A DNA stretch of 64,000 nt from Brevibacillus dissolubilis (GTDB lineage: Bacteria; Bacillota; Bacilli; Brevibacillales; Brevibacillaceae), in NCBI RefSeq assembly GCF_006170445.1, contig NZ_VCNA01000007.1:1-64000 (forward strand), written 5' to 3'. Position 1 is the stretch's first letter. Each line of letters opens with the position of its first letter. Of the stretch, positions 51,656 to 59,795 are shown piece after piece. Below the pieces are notes generated by a model. It saw only the letters and a list, made by a program, of their open reading frames with translations. It was not told the DNA's origin and did no database searches. Both the position numbers and the translations under genes were made by a program.

Positions 51656-52918
51656 ATGATGAAAGAAGTCATTCAACACCGGGATTTTCGTAAACTGTTT
51701 GTCGGGAACCTATTTTCCAGCTTCGGGCAAGGCATGAGCATGATCGGCATTCCGTGGTATCTGGTCGAGAGCACGGGCTCGGCTGATCTGCTAGGCTCGA
51801 CGATGTTTATCACAGCGGTGATGCTGTTGTTCATTGCGCCGTATCTGGGGACGCTGGTCGACCGCTTTTCCCGCAAGATGGTGCTGCAGGTGGAGAATAT
51901 CGTGGGCTTCACCGTGCTGATCCTGTTCGCGGCCTGGGGCTTCGTCGGTGAGTACCAAGAGTGGATGCTGATTGCCATCTACTTTTATACGATTACGTCT
52001 TACCAGATTCACTATCCGGCACAGTCGGCGCTGGTGCAGGAGACCTTTGACCAGAAATATTATCAGTCGGCCAACAGCTGGCTGGAGATCGAGGGGCAGA
52101 CGGCGGCCGTGCTGGCGGGTGCTTTGGCAGGAATCGTCCTGAGTAAGTGGGGGCTTCATATCGCGCTGCTTTTGGACGCACTCACGTACCTGTTCGCCTT
52201 CATCATGCTGTCTGGGATGAACTACACGTTCACATTGGGCGCAGAAGCCAAAGAGGCGAGCCGCACCTCTTGGATGGATCAGTTCCACAAAAGCTGGCTG
52301 TTCGTCAAAGAAAGGCGCGGCTTCCTGCTGTTCGGGGTCTCCGTCCTGATGCCGTTCATTGCGGTCATGGCCTCCAATCTGCTGGCGCCCGTATACGTCA
52401 GCCAGACCTTGAAGGCGGATGTGCTGATCTTTTCGTTGAGCGACATGACGTATGCGATCGGGGCTACATCTGCGGGGTTTTTGGGTATTTTCGTAGCTCG
52501 CAGTCTGGGGGACCGTAATGCGTTACTTGTAAATATTGCGTTGTTCTCGATCAGTCTGATCCTGCTGGTGCTCATCCCGAACGGCTGGGTGTTCAGCGCC
52601 CTGTATACCTGTGTCGGCTGGGCCAATGCCGCTTCACGTCTGATCCGGCAAAATATCTACATGGGTCTGATTCCAAAAGCGTTCATGGGCCGTGTGCTCA
52701 GCTTTCTGAATTCGGTCGGGATGGTGATGCGCCTGATCCTGATCGGAGGTTTTACCTTGATGCTCGATTACACAGGAGCGGGTCTGGGGTATTTGATCCT
52801 GGCAGGTCTGTTGCTGCTTGCGGGAGGCGGGATTGTGGTGTCCATGCGTATGTTGAATCTCCAAGGAGGGCAAGCGGAGGAACAAGTTCAAGTTGAGCAA
52901 CATAGCCAAGCACAGTAA
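51656..52918 (+). CDS. MFS exporter (macrolide-efflux-like, MFS_3)
   Basis: 420 residues, 12 predicted membrane helices. Opens RDFRKLFVGNLFSSFGQGMS (~9-28) and has APYLGTLVDRFSRKMVL (~63-79), the A-motif region of the MFS_3/MefA-like group. Substrate unknown. GGAGG lies nine bases before ATG 51656; ATG at the second codon is an alternative. Its Gln/Glu/Val-rich tail is hydrophilic. Monocistronic between speB terminator and ywiB promoter. Confidence 0.87.
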   Translation: MMKEVIQHRDFRKLFVGNLFSSFGQGMSMIGIPWYLVESTGSADLLGSTMFITAVMLLFIAPYLGTLVDRFSRKMVLQVENIVGFTVLILFAAWGFVGEYQEWMLIAIYFYTITSYQIHYPAQSALVQETFDQKYYQSANSWLEIEGQTAAVLAGALAGIVLSKWGLHIALLLDALTYLFAFIMLSGMNYTFTLGAEAKEASRTSWMDQFHKSWLFVKERRGFLLFGVSVLMPFIAVMASNLLAPVYVSQTLKADVLIFSLSDMTYAIGATSAGFLGIFVARSLGDRNALLVNIALFSISLILLVLIPNGWVFSALYTCVGWANAASRLIRQNIYMGLIPKAFMGRVLSFLNSVGMVMRLILIGGFTLMLDYTGAGLGYLILAGLLLLAGGGIVVSMRMLNLQGGQAEEQVQVEQHSQAQ

Positions 52919-52990
52919 CAGGGTCAAAAATAACACCCTTGGTTATGTTATAATAGGGAAAAACATCAGAAAAAGCGGGGATTCACTACC

Positions 52991-53410
52991 ATGCAAGAAG
53001 TCACTCTCCACGTACGCATCAAGCAGACCGCAGATGGACGTACAGATGAAACCAAACAGACACACGAAGGAAAAGGTACAGCCAAAGGCAACGGCTGGTA
53101 CTTCACCTATAAAGAAGAGCTGGAAGAAGCGGGCTCGGTCAACACCGTCTATAAGATCGAAGACGGAATGGTCAGCTTAATCCGCCAAGGACAGCTCCAG
53201 ATGAAACAGCTTTTCGTCAAAGGCCGCACCAGCGAATCCGTCTACCACAGTCCCTATGGCATGTTCGAGATGGAGACGCACACCTCCAAGCTGAGCGTCA
53301 AAAGCGAGGGGGAGCGTCCTGAGCGAATCAGCATCGCGTACCAGCTGTGGATGAACAAGCAATATGTCGGATCGTTTGAGCTGGAGCTGCAAGCTGAATG
53401 GAATGACTAA
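52991..53410 (+). CDS. ywiB: DUF1934-family protein (YwiB-like)
   Basis: 139-residue beta-rich cytoplasmic protein of the calycin-like DUF1934 family. Family-type features: EVTLHVRIKQTADG at the start, VYKIEDGMVSLIRQG (~54-68), PYGMFEMETHTSKL (~88-101), IAYQLWMNKQYVGSFELEL near the end. Function unknown. In B. subtilis ywiB lies near the speE-speB region, as here. A TATAAT-like -10 about 45 bp upstream gives its own promoter; gene 53432 follows by 21 bp. Confidence 0.8.
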   Translation: MQEVTLHVRIKQTADGRTDETKQTHEGKGTAKGNGWYFTYKEELEEAGSVNTVYKIEDGMVSLIRQGQLQMKQLFVKGRTSESVYHSPYGMFEMETHTSKLSVKSEGERPERISIAYQLWMNKQYVGSFELELQAEWND

Positions 53411-53431
53411 TACGAAGGGAGCGACCCGTCT

Positions 53432-53821
53432 ATGAACTTCGTCCTCGTCAACGGCCTGCTTGCCGGGATGATTCTTGCCGCTTTTCTCGCGTTGTGCGAC
53501 GGCATATTTCAGACCAGCACATTTCAGGTCCTCATCGACACCAGCTACGTTCCTTACCTCGAAGGGCTTCATCCGATTGTAGAGCTGGGCATTCATCTCC
53601 TCATCTCGATCTTGGTCACGTTTCTGTATATGTTCTTCTACCCGCGTCCGCGTGGGAATACGGTGGCCAAGTATGCAGGGGCATGGATGCTCGCCTTCCT
53701 CCTGCTGTATTTTCCCTTTTCACTCCTGAGCGGAGAAGCGATGACCATAGCCGGTTGGCTGATCTGGCTCATCGGTCACATCATCTACACGTTGTTTTTG
53801 ACATACCAGATTGAAAAATAA
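53432..53821 (+). CDS. Small integral membrane protein
   Basis: 129 residues with four hydrophobic segments (~7-25, ~50-68, ~82-99, ~106-124). No family recognised. AAGGGAGCGACC precedes the ATG. Probably cotranscribed with the YwiB-like gene (21-bp gap). Ends just before a strong stem-loop. Confidence 0.65.
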   Translation: MNFVLVNGLLAGMILAAFLALCDGIFQTSTFQVLIDTSYVPYLEGLHPIVELGIHLLISILVTFLYMFFYPRPRGNTVAKYAGAWMLAFLLLYFPFSLLSGEAMTIAGWLIWLIGHIIYTLFLTYQIEK

Positions 53822-53825
53822 GACA

Positions 53826-53868
53826 GATGCCAAAAATCCGGCAGTGCGTTGACCGAATTTTTGGCATC
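53826..53868 (+). terminator. Stem-loop after the membrane-protein gene
   Basis: GATGCCAAAAAT and ATTTTTGGCATC pair perfectly over a 19-nt loop containing GCAGTGC; only a short T tract follows (TTGTTCC), so termination efficiency is uncertain. Confidence 0.65.
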
Positions 53869-53893
53869 TTGTTCCATAAAAGGGGGTCTGTGT

Positions 53894-55375
53894 GTGCAAG
53901 AAATTCCGATGTCAGATACAGTGGAAATGCTGCAAGCCATTCTTGGAGCCATTGACGAAGGGATTCATGTGGTAGACGCCAATGGCATGACGATCTTTTA
54001 TAACCATGTGATCGCCAAGCTGGATGGCTTGACCCCGGAAGAAGTGCTGGGCAAGCCGCTCCTGCACGTGTTCCCCTCGCTGGACAAAGACACCAGCACG
54101 TTGCTCCAGGTGATCGAAAAGGGTCATCCGATCTACAACAAGCGGCAGACCTACAAAAACCTGCGCGGTGTCCGGGTCGAGACGATCAATACGACCTTGC
54201 CTGTCCAAGTGGGAGAAAAGCTGGTAGGAGCCATAGAGATTGCCAAGGATATCGGCAAGCTGCGCGAACTCTCCGAGCGTCTAATCGAATTACAGGCCCA
54301 GATCGGCAAATCCAAGCGCGTTAAGCAAGCGCCGTCCGACCGTCTGTTTTTTCAGTTCGACGACATTTTGACCGAAAGCGCTTCCATGCATGTGCTCAAG
54401 ACGCGTGCCAAGCGTGCCGCTCGTACCAGCTCACCAATTCTGATCTATGGAGAGACCGGAACCGGGAAAGAGCTGCTCGTCCAATCCATCCACCAAGCCT
54501 CAGAGCGCAGTGACAGACCTTTTATCGCGCAGAACTGTGCTGCGCTGCCTGCATCGTTGCTGGAGAGCATCTTGTTCGGTACGACCAAAGGTAGCTTTAC
54601 CGGTGCCGATGACAGGGCAGGACTGTTCGAGCTGGCGAATGGCGGGACGCTTTTTCTCGATGAGATCAACAGTATGCCTTTAGATCTGCAGGCCAAGCTG
54701 CTCCGCGTGCTTGAGGACGGCCAGATCCGCCGCATCGGAAGCTCCCAGTCTGTGCAGGTGGATGTCCGGGTCATTGCCGCGACCAATGAAGAGCCGCAGA
54801 AGGTTGTGAAAGCAGGCAATCTTCGCGCCGACCTGTATTACCGGATCAATGTCGTCTCGTTCGAGCTACCCCCGCTGCGTGAGCGAAAAGAGGATATTAC
54901 GCTGTTGGTCAGTCATTTTATCAGCAAGTTCAACCGTAAGTTCAGCATGCAGGTCAACGGTGCGGCACCGGACGTGCAGCGACTCTTCCATGTGTATGAA
55001 TGGCCGGGTAACGTGCGGGAGCTGGAGCATGTGATCGAGGCAGCGATGAATATGGTGGAGGGGGATACGCTTCAGTTGGAGCATTTGCCCGCGCATATGA
55101 TGTCACGTGTTGAGTTGGCGGAGGTGTACACTGCGGCGGGGATCACCACTGCAGATGGTTGGGCTGCCGTTGAGCAAAGACACACAGCTGCCTCTACGTT
55201 GCCGCTCACGATCCGTCCACTACGTGAAGCCATCCGTGAGACGGAGGAAGCCCTCATCAATCTGGCACTGGAGCAGACCAACGGCAATATCCTGCAAGCC
55301 GCCAAGCTGCTGGTCATTCCGCGTCAGACTCTGCAATATAAGCTGTCCCAGCAAGAGCGGACAGAGCCAAATTAA
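53894..55375 (+). CDS. Sigma-54-dependent activator (KamR/RocR-like)
   Basis: Enhancer-binding activator of 493 residues. N-terminal PAS sensor (~15-115: GIHVVDANGMTIFYNHVIAK), AAA+ domain with Walker A GETGTGKE (~186), sigma-54 contact loop GSFTGADD (~234), Walker B-like GGTLFLDEIN (~253) and WPGNVRELEHV (~372), then a C-terminal Fis-type HTH (NGNILQAAKLLVIPRQTLQY, ~461-480). Start is GTG 53894 with AAAGGGGG seven bases upstream; ATG 53909 is an alternative. It lies directly upstream of kamA, whose promoter is a perfect -24/-12 element, so it very probably activates lysine catabolism. Confidence 0.92.
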   Translation: MQEIPMSDTVEMLQAILGAIDEGIHVVDANGMTIFYNHVIAKLDGLTPEEVLGKPLLHVFPSLDKDTSTLLQVIEKGHPIYNKRQTYKNLRGVRVETINTTLPVQVGEKLVGAIEIAKDIGKLRELSERLIELQAQIGKSKRVKQAPSDRLFFQFDDILTESASMHVLKTRAKRAARTSSPILIYGETGTGKELLVQSIHQASERSDRPFIAQNCAALPASLLESILFGTTKGSFTGADDRAGLFELANGGTLFLDEINSMPLDLQAKLLRVLEDGQIRRIGSSQSVQVDVRVIAATNEEPQKVVKAGNLRADLYYRINVVSFELPPLRERKEDITLLVSHFISKFNRKFSMQVNGAAPDVQRLFHVYEWPGNVRELEHVIEAAMNMVEGDTLQLEHLPAHMMSRVELAEVYTAAGITTADGWAAVEQRHTAASTLPLTIRPLREAIRETEEALINLALEQTNGNILQAAKLLVIPRQTLQYKLSQQERTEPN

Positions 55376-55623
55376 CGGCACGCAGTTTGTAAACGAACCT
55401 GATTAACAACCTAGAACCCAGCCACATCTCGAAGCTTCATCCCACCACGGCTGCCGGAAATTCGGCACACCCCACAGTATCACGCTGTCCCTTCTTCTAC
55501 GTACATACACCACGACCCCACAAATCAAAATATCCACAGTAACCGCCAACCACCGCCACATCGCACGTTTCACAACCATTTTCCACCCGTTCACGACCAA
55601 CTTCCTGAATACTCAGACGATGT
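55376..55623 (+). promoter_or_regulatory. Intergenic enhancer region before kamA
   Basis: 248 bp with strong A/C bias on the plus strand. TGCCG-GAAATT-CGGCA (55452-55467) is an inverted repeat about 157 bp upstream of the -24 element, a position typical of enhancer sites for sigma-54 activators. A minus-strand 65-codon frame (55403-55600) is present but poorly supported. Confidence 0.4.
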
Positions 55624-55639
55624 TGGCACGCCTTTTGCA
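55624..55639 (+). promoter_or_regulatory. Sigma-54 (-24/-12) promoter of kamA
   Basis: TGGCACGCCTTTTGCA matches the sigma-54 consensus TGGCAC-N5-TTGCW, with GG and GC ten bases apart. It lies about 62 bp before the kamA start and behind a sigma-54 activator gene. Confidence 0.92.
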
Positions 55640-55701
55640 TCCTCCTTATTCACGAGTGCACGTCATGTGCTGGGCATTACCATTTGAAAAAGGGGAGATT
55701 C

Positions 55702-57063
55702 ATGATGACAACCACAACCACAACGACACTTCGCGACTGGCGTACCATAGAGCTTTGGAAGGACGTAACCGAGGAACAATGGAATGACTGGATGTGGCAG
55801 CTCACCCACACGATCAAGACCGTCGATGAGCTGAAGCAAGTAATCAACCTGACTCCAGAAGAGGAGGAAGGCGTCCGAATCTCCAACCAGACCATCCCGC
55901 TCAACATCACACCCTACTATGCCCTCCTGATGGACGAAAACGATCCGACAGACCCTGTCCGCATGCAATCCGTACCTCTCTCCAATGAGATGGTACGCAC
56001 CCGATATGATATGGAAGACCCGCTCCACGAAGACGAGGATTCCCCGGTACCTGGTCTGACGCACCGCTATCCAGACCGCGTGCTGTTCCTCGTCACCAAC
56101 CAATGCTCGATGTACTGTCGCTACTGTACCCGCCGCCGCTTTTCCGGCCAGATCGGTATGGGCGTCCCGAAAAAACAGCTTGATGCCTGCATCGACTACA
56201 TCCGCACTCACGAAGAAGTGCGCGACGTGCTTCTCTCCGGCGGTGACGGCCTCTTGATCAACGACCGTATCCTTGAATATATCATCAGCAACCTCCGCGA
56301 GATCCCGCATGTCGAGATCATCCGCATCGGTACCCGCGCACCAGTTGTTTTCCCACAACGCATCACGGAAAACCTCTGCGACATCCTGAAAAAATACCAC
56401 CCAATCTGGCTCAACACCCACTTCAATCATCCAAAAGAAATCACGCCAGAAGCTAAAAAAGCCTGTGAAATGCTCGCCAACGCAGGTGTCCCGCTCGGTA
56501 ACCAATCCGTCATCCTCGCCGGTATCAACGACTGCGCCAACACCATGAAAAAACTCATGCATGACCTGGTCAAAATCCGCGTCCGTCCATATTACATCTA
56601 CCAATGTGACCTCTCCGAAGGCATCGGCCACTTCCGCGCACCAGTATCGAAAGGACTCGAAATCATGGAGCAGCTCCGCGGCCATACCTCCGGTTATGCG
56701 GTGCCAACCTTTGTCGTCGATGCTCCACACGGCGGCGGTAAAATCCCGGTCGCACCGAATTACATCATCTCTCAATCCTCTGACAAAGTGGTGCTCCGCA
56801 ACTTCGAAGGTGTCATCACCTCGTACCCAGAGCCGAAAGAGTACCACAAACATGACGAGGCCAACTGCGAGTACTGCCAAGCCGCCAAAGGCAAAGCTGT
56901 CGGGATCGCTGCTCTGATGAGTGATGAAGCCAACAACCTCGAGCCGATTGACCTGCCGCGCAACAAGCGGATCAAGGCGACGAAGGTCAAGTCGCTCGCG
57001 GATGTGCGCAAGGAGCAGGAGGAGAAGAAGCAAGTGAAAGAGATGGAGCCGAAGCAGGCGTAG
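55702..57063 (+). CDS. kamA: Lysine 2,3-aminomutase
   Basis: Radical-SAM, PLP-dependent enzyme converting L-lysine to beta-lysine. The 4Fe-4S motif is CSMYCRYC (Cys ~135, 139, 142); PLP Lys is in DAPHGGGKIP (~337). 453 residues from ATG 55702 (AGGGGAG upstream; in-frame TTG at 55684 less likely). A C-terminal zinc-type CEYC (~377) and a Lys/Glu-rich tail are present. A related B. thuringiensis kam cluster is known to be sigma-54/KamR controlled; here only the regulator and kamA are adjacent, without the other lysine-degradation genes. Confidence 0.95.
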   Translation: MMTTTTTTTLRDWRTIELWKDVTEEQWNDWMWQLTHTIKTVDELKQVINLTPEEEEGVRISNQTIPLNITPYYALLMDENDPTDPVRMQSVPLSNEMVRTRYDMEDPLHEDEDSPVPGLTHRYPDRVLFLVTNQCSMYCRYCTRRRFSGQIGMGVPKKQLDACIDYIRTHEEVRDVLLSGGDGLLINDRILEYIISNLREIPHVEIIRIGTRAPVVFPQRITENLCDILKKYHPIWLNTHFNHPKEITPEAKKACEMLANAGVPLGNQSVILAGINDCANTMKKLMHDLVKIRVRPYYIYQCDLSEGIGHFRAPVSKGLEIMEQLRGHTSGYAVPTFVVDAPHGGGKIPVAPNYIISQSSDKVVLRNFEGVITSYPEPKEYHKHDEANCEYCQAAKGKAVGIAALMSDEANNLEPIDLPRNKRIKATKVKSLADVRKEQEEKKQVKEMEPKQA

Positions 57064-57093
57064 TTTTGCAGTAATAGTAATAGAAGACATACT

Positions 57094-57134
57094 AAAAACC
57101 GACATTTTCCTACACATAGGGATGTCGGTTTTTT
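57094..57134 (+). terminator. Terminator after kamA
   Basis: AAAAACCGACAT and ATGTCGGTTTTTT over a 16-nt loop. Confidence 0.92.
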
Positions 57135-57261
57135 ATTCATGATCATCTGGATTCTCGCACGTAAACCCACATTAAAAAAGTTTCTCCTGTCTAAATGATG
57201 CTATATCTCCCGTTTTCCACATACAATAAATCAAATCTGCTTCTCAAAAAACTACCATAGC

Positions 57262-57274
57262 GTAAGCGCTTTAC
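57262..57274 (+). promoter_or_regulatory. Possible cre site upstream of fadF
   Basis: GTAAGCGCTTTAC resembles the CcpA cre core (TGNAARCGNWWWCA) and is near-palindromic. It lies 212 bp before fadF; catabolite repression of fatty-acid use would make sense. Confidence 0.45.
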
Positions 57275-57300
57275 TTATGTTATATTCAATCATGTAATCC

Positions 57301-57320
57301 TTCTGAGCGACCGTTCAGAA
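57301..57320 (+). promoter_or_regulatory. Palindromic operator shared with the thiolase promoter
   Basis: TTCTGAGCGACCGTTCAGAA, a near-perfect 20-bp palindrome. Its core GARCGACCGYTC recurs at 60836-60849 before the thiolase gene. Confidence 0.6.
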
Positions 57321-57380
57321 CTGACTCACAAACCCTGTCAGAAGCCCGCCATTCACACGCATAAAAAAACCAGCACATTT

Positions 57381-57423
57381 TGAATGAATGGTCATTCATT
57401 TTTTCGGACACTTCTGATAAGAT
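57381..57423 (+). promoter_or_regulatory. FadR-type box and promoter of fadF
   Basis: TGAATGAATGGTCATTCA (57381-57398) closely resembles the Bacillus FadR (TetR-type) operator TGAATGAMTANTCATTCA. TTCATT (57395) and TAAGAT (57418-57423), 17-bp spacer, are candidate -35/-10, so the box overlaps the -35. Long-chain acyl-CoA would relieve repression in that model. Confidence 0.72.
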
Positions 57424-57485
57424 AAAACAAGATGAATAAATTGAAAAACAAAAAATTTAAGTAGCAGGAGAAGGAGCTGAGAGCC

Positions 57486-59555
57486 TTGTTGGCATTATTG
57501 AACCTCATAGCGTTTTTCGCTGTCTTAGCGTATGGCCTCTACTTGGCCGCACACGTGGTTTACAGCCGCTACCTTTTCATCAAGCTTGGTAAAAAGCCTG
57601 ATGTAAAAGATGACCTTAACGCACGCCTCAATCTGATGTGGGAGAACGTCATCTTCCAGAAGAAGCTGCTGAAGGATAAAAAGTCCGGGATTATGCACGT
57701 TGTCGTGTTCTACGGCTTTATCATCCTGCAGTTTGGTGCAATCGAATTGATCATCAAGGGTCTTGTCAAAGGCTTTGAGTTGCCGTTTGGCAGCGCACAC
57801 AAGTTTTTCAGCCTGATGCAAGAAGTTACCGTTGCTTTGATCTTGGTTGCAATTGGGTACGCTTACTACCGCCGTTATGTAGAGAAGCTGAAGCGCCTCA
57901 AGCGCGGTTTCAAATCCGGTCTGGTTATTATCTTCATCACTTCTTTGATGGCAACGGTTCTGTTGTCACTCGCTTTCGAACAACTCTGGCTCGGCCATGA
58001 GGCATCCGCATACGCCCCGTTCTCTTCTGTGATCGCGATGGCGTTGGGTGGTCTCAAAGGCACGACAGTCGCAGCAGCACTTTTCTATGTCTTCTGGTGG
58101 GCGCATCTGCTTGTCCTGCTCGCATTTGCGATCTATGTACCACAATCCAAGCACGCGCACTTGATCTTCGCGCCAGTCAACGTATGGTTCAAAAAGCTGG
58201 ACCCGCCTGGTAAACTGACGACCATCAATTTTGAAGACGAAACCCAAGAAGTATTCGGTGTAGGTAAAATCGAAGACTTCACCCAGACACAACTGATCGA
58301 CCTCTACGCTTGTGTAGAGTGTGGCCGCTGTACCAACATGTGTCCGGCTTCCGGCACAGGCAAGATGCTCTCCCCCATGGAGATCATCACCAAGCTGCGT
58401 GACCACTTGACTGAAAAAGGTGCGGCTGTTACTTCCCGCACACCTTGGATGCCGAACTTCGCATTCCCGAACACCACTGCCAACCAACTTGCTATGCAAG
58501 CTTCCGCAGGTGCAGGCGAAGCAGCGGCAACCGCTGAATACAGTGTCAACCTGATCGGCGATGTTATCACAGAGCAAGAGCTGTGGGCTTGTACCACTTG
58601 CCGCAACTGTGAAGACCAATGCCCGGTTATGAACGAACACGTAGAAAAAATCATCGACATGCGCCGTTACCTCGTCATGACCGAGGGCAGCATGCCACAA
58701 GAAGCACAACGCGCACTCAACAACATCGAGCGCCAAGGTAACCCATGGGGTATCAACCGTCGCGACCGCGTCAAGTGGATCGAGAACATCGGCGGCGAGC
58801 TCGAAGTACCAACTGTAAAAGACACCGAAGAGTTCGAATACCTCTTCTGGGTAGGTGCCATGGGCTCCTTCGATAACCGCTCCATGAAGATCTCCCAAGC
58901 GTTCGTCAAACTGATGCACGAAGCAGGCATCAAGTTCGCGATCCTCGGCAACGAAGAGAAGAACTCCGGCGACACCGCGCGCCGTATCGGTAACGAGTTC
59001 TTGTTCCAGCAGCTGGCACAGGAAAACATCGCGCTGTTCGAAGCATACGGCGTGAAGAAAATCGTTACCTGTGACCCGCACGCTTTCAACACCTTCAAGA
59101 ACGAATATCCTGAGTTTGGTCTCCAAGCGGAAGTGTATCACCACTCCGAGCTCCTCACTCAATGGATCAAAGAAGGCCGTCTGAAACCAACAAAAGAGGT
59201 AAAAGAGCGTGTAACCTACCATGATTCCTGCTACCTTGGCCGTTACAACGAAATCTATGACATGCCGCGTCAAATCCTCGAAGCGATCCCAGGCGTTGAG
59301 ATTGCTGAGATGAAACGCAGCGGTTGCGACAGCATGTGCTGTGGTGCCGGTGGTGGTCTGATGTGGATGGAAGAGCACGAAGGTACCCGCGTCAACGTAG
59401 CACGTACCGAACAGGCTCTCGAAGTCAACCCAACCATGATCGCATCCGCATGCCCATACTGCCTCACCATGATGAACGACGGTGTGAAAATGAAAGAAGC
59501 AGAAGAACAAGTGAAGACAAGAGACGTTGCTGAGATTCTCGCAGATGCGATTTAA
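57486..59555 (+). CDS. fadF: Iron-sulfur acyl-CoA/ETF oxidoreductase FadF-like
   Basis: 689-residue membrane-bound Fe-S protein thought to pass electrons from acyl-CoA oxidation (via ETF) to menaquinone; B. subtilis FadF (YwjF) is the model. N-terminal five or so membrane helices (~1-215, nitrate-reductase gamma-like), two 4Fe-4S motifs CVECGRCTNMCP (~276) and CTTCRNCEDQCP (~369), then two CCG (Cys-rich) domains ending YHDSCYLGRY (~578) and GCDSMCCGAGGG (~616). TTG start at 57486 with GGAG nine bases upstream. Strongly biased to C-ending codons, as for a highly expressed gene. Confidence 0.9.
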   Translation: MLALLNLIAFFAVLAYGLYLAAHVVYSRYLFIKLGKKPDVKDDLNARLNLMWENVIFQKKLLKDKKSGIMHVVVFYGFIILQFGAIELIIKGLVKGFELPFGSAHKFFSLMQEVTVALILVAIGYAYYRRYVEKLKRLKRGFKSGLVIIFITSLMATVLLSLAFEQLWLGHEASAYAPFSSVIAMALGGLKGTTVAAALFYVFWWAHLLVLLAFAIYVPQSKHAHLIFAPVNVWFKKLDPPGKLTTINFEDETQEVFGVGKIEDFTQTQLIDLYACVECGRCTNMCPASGTGKMLSPMEIITKLRDHLTEKGAAVTSRTPWMPNFAFPNTTANQLAMQASAGAGEAAATAEYSVNLIGDVITEQELWACTTCRNCEDQCPVMNEHVEKIIDMRRYLVMTEGSMPQEAQRALNNIERQGNPWGINRRDRVKWIENIGGELEVPTVKDTEEFEYLFWVGAMGSFDNRSMKISQAFVKLMHEAGIKFAILGNEEKNSGDTARRIGNEFLFQQLAQENIALFEAYGVKKIVTCDPHAFNTFKNEYPEFGLQAEVYHHSELLTQWIKEGRLKPTKEVKERVTYHDSCYLGRYNEIYDMPRQILEAIPGVEIAEMKRSGCDSMCCGAGGGLMWMEEHEGTRVNVARTEQALEVNPTMIASACPYCLTMMNDGVKMKEAEEQVKTRDVAEILADAI

Positions 59556-59585
59556 TCGAGGGAAGGTCTGAGGTCTGAAAAATAA

Positions 59586-59638
59586 AGAAGCAGGATTCAA
59601 AGGATGTAAACGTCCTTTGGAAACCTGCTTTTTTTCTT
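59586..59638 (+). terminator. Terminator after fadF
   Basis: AAGCAGG with CCTGCTT and inner AAAGGA/TCCTTT, followed by seven T. Confidence 0.9.
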
Positions 59639-59691
59639 TAGAAAAGCTATTCAAGCTTTTGAACAATCATGTCAGGTGGATCAAAAGTACG

Positions 59692-59720
59692 TTGACACTT
59701 CCGAAGTGATCAAATAAGAT
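59692..59720 (+). promoter_or_regulatory. Promoter of the abi-associated RNA
   Basis: TTGACA (59692-59697), 17-bp spacer, TAAGAT (59715-59720): a near-consensus vegetative promoter just ahead of a hairpin RNA and the abi gene. Confidence 0.82.
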
Positions 59721-59726
59721 GGATGT

Positions 59727-59778
59727 AACAGAACTCACCACGCCTCTTAACAATGCGTACCAGGGTGAGACTTTTTTG
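59727..59778 (+). ncRNA. Candidate small RNA upstream of abi (AbiF-RNA-like)
   Basis: A ~50-nt transcript is predicted from the promoter at 59692. It folds as CTCACC (59734-59739) with GGTGAG (59764-59769), continued by ACGC (59740-59743) with GCGT (59755-59758), leaving an ACCAG bulge (59759-59763) and an 11-nt loop, then CTTTTTTG as terminator tail. Small structured RNAs upstream of abiF-type genes have been reported and proposed as RNA antitoxins; whether this one belongs to that class needs a covariance-model comparison. Confidence 0.6.
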
Positions 59779-59795
59779 TTTTAGGGGGATTTATT

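Noticed and set aside
55403-55600. 65-codon minus-strand frame with a hydrophobic stretch before kamA
   Set aside because: Weak start context and it lies in the enhancer region; the A/C strand bias alone can keep the frame open.
55663-57117. 484-codon open frame antisense to kamA
   Set aside because: Same codon-bias shadow effect; kamA is unambiguous on the plus strand.
57966-59666. 566-codon open frame antisense to fadF
   Set aside because: The sense strand has clear Fe-S and CCG motifs. Long antisense frames here result from strong C-ending codon bias; no ribosome binding site or family features were seen.
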